64,000 bases of DNA, taken from NCBI RefSeq assembly GCF_900119735.1, contig NZ_FPJW01000011.1:1-64000 (forward strand), read 5' to 3'. Shown piece after piece: positions 57,524 through 64,000 of this stretch; the stretch's first letter is position 1; each line of letters starts with the position of its first letter. The position numbers and the translations under genes are program-made. Source of the stretch: Marinospirillum alkaliphilum DSM 21637 (lineage in GTDB: Bacteria > Pseudomonadota > Gammaproteobacteria > Pseudomonadales > Halomonadaceae). The notes under the pieces are model-generated. The model did not search any database. It was not told the DNA's origin and worked only from the letters and a program-made list of their open reading frames with translations.

Positions 57524-57883
57524 ATGAACTGGGTTGAAATCCTGCTGGGCTTTTTTGTGCTGCTGGGTGGCGTGTTTATGCTGGTTGGTTCCATCGGTTT
57601 GGCGCGCCTGCCAGACTTCTACATGCGCTTGCATGCTCCAACCAAGGCCACCACTCTGGGTGTTGGTGCACTGCTGATTGCATCCATGATGTTTTTTACC
57701 ATCCAGGATGGTGCTTTCAGCATCCATGAAATCCTGGTCACCATTTTCCTGTTCATCACTGCACCGGTCAGTGCTCACATGATGGCCAAATCTGCTGTCC
57801 ATGTGAAAACCCGTATCGCCAAAGACACTCAGGGACTGGCTGTACGTGATGCGGCAGAAAAGCGTAACAATCCACTGCTCTGA
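57524..57883 (+). CDS. mrpG: Mrp antiporter subunit G (operon 1)
   Basis: This 119-residue subunit has three helices, with GSIGLARLPDFYMRLHAPTKATTLGVG and ILVTIFLFITAPVSAHMMAKSA as family segments. AGGAG precedes the ATG; it lies 9 bp after mrpF. It is the last gene of operon 1; a hairpin follows at 57909-57933. Confidence 0.94.
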   Translation: MNWVEILLGFFVLLGGVFMLVGSIGLARLPDFYMRLHAPTKATTLGVGALLIASMMFFTIQDGAFSIHEILVTIFLFITAPVSAHMMAKSAVHVKTRIAKDTQGLAVRDAAEKRNNPLL

Positions 57884-57908
57884 TCACCTGCGCTAACCCC
57901 TAAAGCTA

Positions 57909-57933
57909 CAACGGGCACCCAGAGTGCCCGTTG
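57909..57933. terminator. Hairpin between convergent mrpG (operon 1) and corA
   Basis: CAACGGGCAC-CCAGA-GTGCCCGTTG is a perfect 10-bp stem. There is no real T-tract on either side, so it is a weaker terminator candidate or an mRNA end stabiliser for both convergent operons. Confidence 0.6.
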
Positions 57934-57943
57934 CTGCATCCAT

Positions 57944-59089
57944 TCACAACCAGCCCCTCCTGCGGAAATACAACAGCATGCCACCCGCAATGCTGGCCAT
58001 CAATCCGAGTGCAAAGGGATAACCCAGCATCCAGTTGAGTTCAGGCATGTTCCAGATACTGATCTCAGGATTAAAGTTCATACCATAAATGCCTGCCACA
58101 AAAGTCAGTGGAATGAAGATGGTGGCAATGATGGTCAGCAACTTCATGACTTCGTTCATGCGGCTGCTCAGGGAAGACATGTAGATATCGTAAAGACTGA
58201 ACAGAATTTCACGCTGGTTTTCAATACTGTCAATCACCTGCACCAAATGATCATACACATCCCGCAGATAAAGTTTGACATCACTGGTGATCAAGGGGGA
58301 GTCGTCACGGATCAGGCTGTTGATACCATCCCGTAATGACCAGACTGATTTGCGGAAGTACACCAGATCACGGCGCAACGCGTGGATGGATTGGAGATCC
58401 TCAGGCCTGGGTTGCTCCAGCACCTGCTCCTCCAGCTGCTCCAGGGTTTCACTGACCAGATCCAGAGCACTGAAATAATGATCCACCAGATTATCCAGCA
58501 AGGCATAAGCCAGATAGTCCACCGAATGACGGCGCATGCGGGTGTTCTTCATGCCCAGCCTTCGAATCACCGGGTCAAACAAGGTGTCATCACTTTCCTG
58601 AAAAGTCAGTACATAATTGCTGCCCAGCACCAAGCTGACCTGCTCACTTTTCAGCTTCGGTCGACCGTCAGCAGCAGGCTCCGCACGAATCATGCGCAGC
58701 ACCACAAAGATCACTTCACCATAGGGTTCAACCTTCGGGCGTTGACTGATGCTGAGAATATCCTCCTGAATCAGCGGGTGGAGTTCAAAGTAGTCCATCA
58801 CCTGCTGCAACCGCTCAACATCGTGCAGACCACGCACCTGAATCCAGGTTTTGGTGCTACTGCCCAGATAAGGAGCTGAAGCGTCAATCTGGTCAATCGC
58901 TAATGACTGACAACGCTCAGTATCATAATCGTGAACAGTCATCAGCATCTGATCCAGTTGCTGTTGACCGGTATGCAACAAGGTGCCTGGTGCCTGACCG
59001 GGCTTTTTACGGCGTACCCGGCGGTTTGAGTGGCCCAGCAACCCGGTAAGCCCTTGCAAGGAATGACGAGCCTGTCGCCTGAGCGTCAT
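57944..59089 (-). CDS. corA: CorA-family Mg2+/Co2+ transporter
   Basis: This 381-residue protein has a large cytoplasmic N-terminal domain and two C-terminal helices. The pore signature YGMNF (336-338 for GMN) and the preceding helix LLTIIATIFIPLTFVAGIYGMNF are intact. The protein carries about 50 extra, basic residues at the N-terminus relative to short CorA forms. ATG 59089 follows GGGG; a GTG one codon earlier is also possible. It lies about 17 bp after mrpG of operon 2 and is probably its last gene. Confidence 0.93.
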   Translation of the reverse strand: MTLRRQARHSLQGLTGLLGHSNRRVRRKKPGQAPGTLLHTGQQQLDQMLMTVHDYDTERCQSLAIDQIDASAPYLGSSTKTWIQVRGLHDVERLQQVMDYFELHPLIQEDILSISQRPKVEPYGEVIFVVLRMIRAEPAADGRPKLKSEQVSLVLGSNYVLTFQESDDTLFDPVIRRLGMKNTRMRRHSVDYLAYALLDNLVDHYFSALDLVSETLEQLEEQVLEQPRPEDLQSIHALRRDLVYFRKSVWSLRDGINSLIRDDSPLITSDVKLYLRDVYDHLVQVIDSIENQREILFSLYDIYMSSLSSRMNEVMKLLTIIATIFIPLTFVAGIYGMNFNPEISIWNMPELNWMLGYPFALGLMASIAGGMLLYFRRRGWL

Positions 59090-59105
59090 CACGAACTACC
59101 CCATT

Positions 59106-59549
59106 TCAGAAACTGCTGTTTTTCCTGCGCTTGGGTTTGATGCGGGGTTTGATATCCAGATTACGTCGGTACTGATCCAGCTCCTCTGCAGTTTCCAGCC
59201 CGCTCACCAACCGGTGAGTTTCCGGGTCATAACTGGATTTCAGTTCATCTTTGACGCTGCCTTCCCATAACGGCACACCCACAAAATAACCGGCGCGCCC
59301 GATAGCATGTGCAGCAATGGGTGCAGTGATCAGAATGAATAAAATCACCGCAATCGCCTTGGTCACCACCACCGCTTCAGTGAAAAACAAAGCCGCCGCC
59401 GCCATCACCAGAATGGCACCCAGGGCACCCGCCTTGGTGCTGGCGTGCATGCGGGTTGGCAGGTCGGGTAAACGCAGAATGCCAAGTGCCGCCAGCAGCA
59501 TAAAAAAACCACTGGATAACATCAGCAGCATGATCAGCCATTCAGTCAT
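59106..59549 (-). CDS. mrpG: Mrp antiporter subunit G (operon 2)
   Basis: This 147-residue subunit has the G core GILRLPDLPTRMHASTKAGALGAILV and AVILFILITAPIAAHAIGRAGY. The C-terminus is extended by a charged tail (about residues 95-147, ending KPRIKPKRRKNSSF) that operon 1 MrpG lacks. GGAGG eight bases before ATG 59549 supports this start; it overlaps mrpF by 8 bp. Confidence 0.93.
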   Translation of the reverse strand: MTEWLIMLLMLSSGFFMLLAALGILRLPDLPTRMHASTKAGALGAILVMAAAALFFTEAVVVTKAIAVILFILITAPIAAHAIGRAGYFVGVPLWEGSVKDELKSSYDPETHRLVSGLETAEELDQYRRNLDIKPRIKPKRRKNSSF

Positions 59550-59811
59550 GACGAGGACCTCCGCGCTCAAGGAAACGGGCAAAACCAATGGCAGCCAGAA
59601 AGGCGGTCAACGCCATCACAATCGCCACATCAATAAAACTGCTGGAGTTGGTATAAATGGCATGCACACCAATCATACCCACCATGATTGAAGCCATCAG
59701 CTCCAGCGCCACCACCCGGTCCGGAAGGGTCGGTCCCTTGACCAGGCGAATAAATACCACCACCAGTGCCAGGCTCATCATGATCAAAGTGATATAAGCT
59801 GCCAGACTCAT
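59542..59811 (-). CDS. mrpF: Mrp antiporter subunit F (operon 2)
   Basis: This 89-residue, three-helix subunit has the conserved RLVKGPTLPDRVVALELMASIMVGMIGV, with P-D-R as in other MrpF. It overlaps mrpE by four bases and mrpG by eight. Confidence 0.94.
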   Translation of the reverse strand: MSLAAYITLIMMSLALVVVFIRLVKGPTLPDRVVALELMASIMVGMIGVHAIYTNSSSFIDVAIVMALTAFLAAIGFARFLERGGPRHD

Positions 59812-60281
59812 CGTAGTATCTCCAGTGCACGGCGCTCCATTTCCTTCAATTCAGCCCGTAACTCTTCTTCATTTTCCATGAACATGGCATGAATGAACAA
59901 TACACGTCTGTCATCAGACACATCCAGACTCAGAGTGCCGGGTGTGAGTGAAATCAGGTTGGCCACCAGAGTGATTTCCATGTCAGTGCGGGCTTCCAGT
60001 GGCAGGGCAATCACACCCGGCTTCATGTACCAGATGGGGGTCACCACATCAAAAGCCACCTTGAAGTTGGCACGGACCAGCTCCTTGAAAAAGAAAAATA
60101 CAAAACGGACCAGATTGGGCAGACGCCGGGAATAACCATTCAGGATACCGATGTGACGCTGCAGGATCGACAGGGAGGCATAACCCAGCAGGAAGCCCAC
60201 CAGGAAGTTGTAACCATTAAAAGTACCGGTCAGCACTACCCAGATCAACGCCAGCAATAGATTCCACATGAAGGCAATCAT
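59808..60281 (-). CDS. mrpE: Mrp antiporter subunit E (operon 2)
   Basis: This 157-residue subunit has the family segment [31 protein letters not shown]. The N-terminal helices include [22 protein letters not shown]. It overlaps mrpD and mrpF by four bases each. Confidence 0.94.
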   Translation of the reverse strand: MIAFMWNLLLALIWVVLTGTFNGYNFLVGFLLGYASLSILQRHIGILNGYSRRLPNLVRFVFFFFKELVRANFKVAFDVVTPIWYMKPGVIALPLEARTDMEITLVANLISLTPGTLSLDVSDDRRVLFIHAMFMENEEELRAELKEMERRALEILR

Positions 60282-61798
60282 TCTGCACCTCCGCTCACAC
60301 TTGTACCCAGCACTGCTTCAATATAGCCGGACGGGTTCATCAATTGTGCAGCCGAAGCCTCGGCCAGCTCATAAACCGGTTGTCCATAAAGACCAATCAA
60401 CAGGGTGCAAGCGGCCAGCAGCACTATCGGCAGGTACATCCAGACCAACTGAGGATCTTTTTCACGGCCGGTCAGACGTTCTGTCGAAACCCCCTCAGGT
60501 ACAGCCTTCCAGAAGGCCTCTGCCCAGATTTTGATCATTGAATAAAGGGTCAGCAGGCCGACCAGTAATGCCACGCCGGTCACCACCCAGGCCTCAGCTT
60601 CAATACCGGCACGAATGATGATGAACTTGGCAAAAAAGCCGGACAGGGGCGGTAAACCAGCCAGTGACAGGGCCGGAATCAGGAAAAGGATCGCCAGGAA
60701 GGGACGCTCCTTGTACAGGCCACCGAGTTTTTTCAGATCATAAGAACCCAGCAGGCGATGCGCTACACCACTGACCAGGAACAGGTTGGTTTTCACGATG
60801 ATGTGGTGGGTGATATAAAACACCCCACCGATCAGTGCCAGTGGCGTGAACAGCGCCAACCCCATCAACATGTAGCCGATCTGGCTGATGATGTGAAATG
60901 ACAGGATGCGACGGAATTCAAACTGAGCTGCGGCACCCAGTACACCGGTCAACATGGTGAAGGCTGCCCCCCAGAGCAACAACTGGTGGGTGAACTCAGG
61001 GGTATGGTTAAAGATCAGTGTGAATACCCGGAACAGGGCATAAACCCCCACCTTGGTCAGCAGGCCGGCAAACAGTGCCGACACCGCCACCGGTGGGGTG
61101 TGATAAGACGCAGGCAGCCAGAAAAACAGTGGGAAGGCACCGGCCTTGATGCCAAAAGCCACCATGAACATCACCGCAATCACATCCACCATGCCGGTGT
61201 GTTCAGCCTGTGCCAGCTTCACAGCAATATCAGCCATGTTCAGCGTGCCCACCAGGCCATAAAGCAGGCCGATGGCACTGAGGAAAATAGCTGATGACAA
61301 GAGGTTCAGGGTCACATACTTGATGGCACCTTCCATCTGCGAGCGTTCTCCGCCCAGAATCAGCAGGGCAAAGGAAGCCACCAACATCACTTCAAACCAG
61401 ACATAAAGATTGAAGATATCACCGGTCAGGAACGAACCAGCCACCCCGGCCAGCAACAGGTGCAACAGCGGGAAATAACCAAAGCGCTCGTAACTTTCAG
61501 AGGTGGTTGCCAGTGAGTAAATCGCCACTGCCACCGCCATCATGCCAGTCAACAGCACCATGATGGCACTCAGCAGATCAGCCACCAGTGTGATACCAAA
61601 GGGCGCCTGCCAACTGCCCATATGCATCACAATATGGCCTTCTTCACGCACCGCCAGCAGCAGCATCACACTGACCACCAGCAGTGCCAGCGTACCAACA
61701 AGACCAATCAGCCGCTGTACCAGGCTGCTGCGCCAGGCCAATAGCGATAAAGCACCACACAAAAGGGGAATGAAAATCGGCAATGCCACCAGGGTCAT
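60278..61798 (-). CDS. mrpD: Mrp antiporter subunit D (operon 2)
   Basis: This 506-residue NuoM/N-like subunit has [23 protein letters not shown] (essential Glu), [36 protein letters not shown] (Lys in TKVG), and [20 protein letters not shown]. It clearly diverges from MrpD of operon 1, so it is not a recent duplicate. Confidence 0.95.
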   Translation of the reverse strand: MTLVALPIFIPLLCGALSLLAWRSSLVQRLIGLVGTLALLVVSVMLLLAVREEGHIVMHMGSWQAPFGITLVADLLSAIMVLLTGMMAVAVAIYSLATTSESYERFGYFPLLHLLLAGVAGSFLTGDIFNLYVWFEVMLVASFALLILGGERSQMEGAIKYVTLNLLSSAIFLSAIGLLYGLVGTLNMADIAVKLAQAEHTGMVDVIAVMFMVAFGIKAGAFPLFFWLPASYHTPPVAVSALFAGLLTKVGVYALFRVFTLIFNHTPEFTHQLLLWGAAFTMLTGVLGAAAQFEFRRILSFHIISQIGYMLMGLALFTPLALIGGVFYITHHIIVKTNLFLVSGVAHRLLGSYDLKKLGGLYKERPFLAILFLIPALSLAGLPPLSGFFAKFIIIRAGIEAEAWVVTGVALLVGLLTLYSMIKIWAEAFWKAVPEGVSTERLTGREKDPQLVWMYLPIVLLAACTLLIGLYGQPVYELAEASAAQLMNPSGYIEAVLGTSVSGGAE

Positions 61799-62142
61799 GT
61801 GTCGGTTTCCTTCATCTGATCCAGATCATCTGCTTTCACCACTTCATAAGCACGGTGAATCAGCACCACGGCAAACGCCAGTACACCAAAGGCAATTACA
61901 ATTGCCGTCAGGATCAACGCCTGCGGCAAGGGATCAGCCACCAGACCTTCCGGCGCCATGGCACCCTCAGGAATCAGTGGCGGCGCACCACGCGTCATGC
62001 CTGCCGAGGCAAAAATCAGCAGGTTGGCAGCGTTAGACAGGAGCATCAGGCCGATCACCAGTTTGACGATACTGCGCCTGAGCATCATATAGATGGCAGC
62101 GGCATACAAGAGGCCCACTGCCAGGGCCATTATGGGTTCCAT
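61795..62142 (-). CDS. mrpC: Mrp antiporter subunit C (operon 2)
   Basis: This 115-residue NuoK-like subunit has [18 protein letters not shown] and [25 protein letters not shown] as conserved segments. It overlaps the mrpD start by four bases and begins 9 bp after mrpB. Confidence 0.95.
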   Translation of the reverse strand: MEPIMALAVGLLYAAAIYMMLRRSIVKLVIGLMLLSNAANLLIFASAGMTRGAPPLIPEGAMAPEGLVADPLPQALILTAIVIAFGVLAFAVVLIHRAYEVVKADDLDQMKETDT

Positions 62143-62151
62143 GATTTCACC

Positions 62152-62583
62152 TCAGACTTGTTCAGATTCGGCCAGTGCCACCACAAAGGTCATCACCGTA
62201 CCGATCACCGCCAGATAAACACCGATATCAAAAATCAGCGGTGTGGACAGTTTGAACTCCACCCCACCAGGCAGAGGTATCGGCCACCATTGAGCGGTCA
62301 GGAAGGGCTGTCCCTGCAGCAAGGCAGGGAAAGCTGAAATCACTCCAAACAGCAGCCCCCAGCCAATCAGGGTGCGTGGATCAATCCGCATCAGGTCACG
62401 CGTCAGCTCAGAGCCAAAGGCAAACAGATAAAGAGAAAAGGCACCTGCCGCCACCAGCCCGGCAATAAAACCACCACCGGGTTCATCATGCCCCCGTAAC
62501 AGCAGGAAGACCGAGAACATCAGTTGCAGCGGCATCAGGAAACGCGCTGCGGCATAAAGGATCAGCGTTCCAGGTTTCATCAT
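62152..62583 (-). CDS. mrpB: Mrp antiporter subunit B, separate gene (operon 2)
   Basis: This 143-residue subunit has [26 protein letters not shown] and [22 protein letters not shown], which match the C-terminal part of fused MrpA in operon 1. Here B is a free-standing gene whose ATG overlaps the mrpA stop by four bases. Confidence 0.95.
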   Translation of the reverse strand: MMKPGTLILYAAARFLMPLQLMFSVFLLLRGHDEPGGGFIAGLVAAGAFSLYLFAFGSELTRDLMRIDPRTLIGWGLLFGVISAFPALLQGQPFLTAQWWPIPLPGGVEFKLSTPLIFDIGVYLAVIGTVMTFVVALAESEQV

Positions 62584-64000
62584 GATGTGCGACCCTCATC
62601 AACAGCAGACGGATCTTTTTTGGATTGGTCATCAGCCACATCGTCTTCACGACGCGGCAGAATCAAGCTGCCAGCGCGCAGGTTGGAACCCGGTTCAGTG
62701 CCTGGGTGCAACTTCAGCATGGCATAAACACCCATCGCGGCCAGGGCCAGCACAAAAATCTCGCCCAGCGTATCCAGCGCACGGAAGTCGACCAGAATCA
62801 CGTTAACGATGTTGCGGCCATAAGCCAGCGGCTGGCTCTGTTCCACCATGTATTCGGAGATACTGGGGAATACCTGCACATCAATGGTTTTCATGATCAG
62901 CAGCGTCATCAGACCGCCGGTCAACAAGGCCACCACCGCATCACGGAAACGCTGACGTGGGGTCGACAGGCTGACAAAAGCCGGCAAGCGGAACAGCACC
63001 AACACCAATAGAATCACCGTCAGCGTTTCTACCAGCACCTGAGTGATTCCCAGGTCGGGCGCACTGAACAACACAAAAATCAACGCCACACTAAAGCCCA
63101 CCGCCCCCATGGATGCCACTGCACCCAGGCGTGATGCGGTAGCACAGGCAACACCGGCAGCAGCAACCAACAACCCAACCACCACCAACTCATGCAGGCG
63201 CACATCCAGATCCCAATTCCAATGCACCTGATAACGCCACAACAGCGTATAACCGACCAGTAGCACAAAGGTCATCAGGATTACACTCAGGTAATTGCGC
63301 ATGGAACCATTCTGCAGTACCCGCGTCTGCCAGGCGGCAATCCATACCAAACCATCCATGATCTTGAAATAACCCGCTTCCGGGCCACGGGCAATCATCG
63401 GATCAAGTACACTCAAACGCTGACGGAAGCCATCCCAGCGCCAGAAAATCAGCGCACCTACCAATAGACTGGCCAGAGACATTAACAACGGCGCATTGAT
63501 ACCGTGCCAGAGGTAGAGGTGTACCTGTATAGGTTGACCAGCCACACTGGAGGCTGCCGCCTGCACCAGCAGATCACCAGCCAGACCAGGCCAGACACCA
63601 AACACCAGTGACAGAGCTGCCAACACCACCGGCCCCGCCAGCATCGGCCAGGCAGCTTCATGAGGCTTGTGAGGCGTTTCCTTCAAGGCACCATAAAAGG
63701 GTTTCAGTGCAATGATGGCAGCCACCGCAATCACCAGCATCGCCGAAGCCAGCGCCAGGGTTACTGTGTAGGCCAGCAGGGTAGAACCGCCCAGCACGGC
63801 CTCAAACAGTAACTCCTTGGCCACAAAACCAAACAGCGGCGGCAAACCAGCCAGCGACAGGCCTGCTACCAGCGCAGCGGCAGCTGTCACCGGCATGGCC
63901 TTGCGCAATCCACCCATGCGCGTGACATCCTTGGTGCCGGTGGAATGATCCAGCGCACCGGCCACCATAAACAAGGCACCCTTATACAGTGAATGCCCCA
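62580..64000 (-). CDS. mrpA: Mrp antiporter subunit A (operon 2), partial at the right edge
   Basis: This is the C-terminal portion, about 472 residues, read in from the right edge without a start. It begins [24 protein letters not shown], the NuoL-like segment with the conserved H-x-[23 protein letters not shown] follows, then DUF4040/MbhE-type helices ([21 protein letters not shown]) and [29 protein letters not shown]. It ends in a charged cytoplasmic tail ([21 protein letters not shown]) and is not fused to B, unlike operon 1. Confidence 0.95.
   Translation of the reverse strand, partial: GHSLYKGALFMVAGALDHSTGTKDVTRMGGLRKAMPVTAAAALVAGLSLAGLPPLFGFVAKELLFEAVLGGSTLLAYTVTLALASAMLVIAVAAIIALKPFYGALKETPHKPHEAAWPMLAGPVVLAALSLVFGVWPGLAGDLLVQAAASSVAGQPIQVHLYLWHGINAPLLMSLASLLVGALIFWRWDGFRQRLSVLDPMIARGPEAGYFKIMDGLVWIAAWQTRVLQNGSMRNYLSVILMTFVLLVGYTLLWRYQVHWNWDLDVRLHELVVVGLLVAAAGVACATASRLGAVASMGAVGFSVALIFVLFSAPDLGITQVLVETLTVILLVLVLFRLPAFVSLSTPRQRFRDAVVALLTGGLMTLLIMKTIDVQVFPSISEYMVEQSQPLAYGRNIVNVILVDFRALDTLGEIFVLALAAMGVYAMLKLHPGTEPGSNLRAGSLILPRREDDVADDQSKKDPSAVDEGRTS

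Overview
The window is a chromosomal segment of a gammaproteobacterium, most likely from the Pseudomonadales/Oceanospirillales side of the class. The evidence is the 16S 5' end, several gene neighbourhoods shared with Pseudomonas or E. coli (nudE/yrfG-hslR-hslO-pckA; trpGDC-crp-osmC-...-coq7; recA-recX-alaS-lysC-csrA-tRNA-Ser-tRNA-Arg), ubiquinone synthesis (coq7), a PHA-granule phasin with its regulator PhaR, and two Mrp-type Na+/H+ antiporter operons. Two Mrp loci suggest a salt- or alkali-exposed lifestyle, but that is inference. The genus cannot be fixed from sequence reading alone.

Layout. 1-970: start of an rRNA operon (16S 5' end, boxA leader, two tandem promoters) reading left, then a small DUF2892 membrane protein with a perfect inverted-repeat operator. 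974-8743: Lon-type protease, cysQ and nudE on the minus strand, divergent from the heat-shock/redox set yrfG-hslR-hslO and then pckA. 8744-18455: chemoreceptor, parE, a NERD-domain gene and parC, a YjfB-like motility protein and an ABC exporter. Two copies of a ~140-bp fold-back repeat sit directly behind the pckA and parE stop codons. 18507-22216: trpG-trpD-trpC, crp (minus) and an OsmC protein. 22381-31183: a long minus-strand block of mutS, fdxA, HIT, pta, ackA, coq7, carboxynorspermidine decarboxylase and carboxynorspermidine dehydrogenase. 31270-39047: outer-membrane protein, pncC, recA with a LexA box, recX, alaS, lysC, csrA and three tRNAs. 39109-47135: phosphoribulokinase-like gene, thioesterase, purD and a complete branched-chain amino-acid-type ABC importer. 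47358-51897: phasin with a PhaR-like operator, phaR, several poorly characterised small proteins, rsmE and DUF3429. 52095-64000: Mrp operon 1 (plus; fused AB, C, D, E, F, G), then on the minus strand Mrp operon 2 (A, B, C, D, E, F, G) ending in corA. Subunit A of operon 2 runs off the right edge.

How the genes fit together. Most of the window is core metabolism and information processing. The parts that vary between relatives are: (i) carboxynorspermidine-route polyamine genes where I recall pseudomonads carrying speD; (ii) the two structurally different Mrp loci placed tail to tail around corA; (iii) the PHA regulatory pair, in which the phasin promoter carries two TGCAGTGCA motifs of the PhaR type; (iv) the fold-back repeats; and (v) a NERD gene between parE and parC. 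I did not find a clear new defence, mobile or biosynthetic system. There is no transposase, integrase, CRISPR array or prophage gene in the window.
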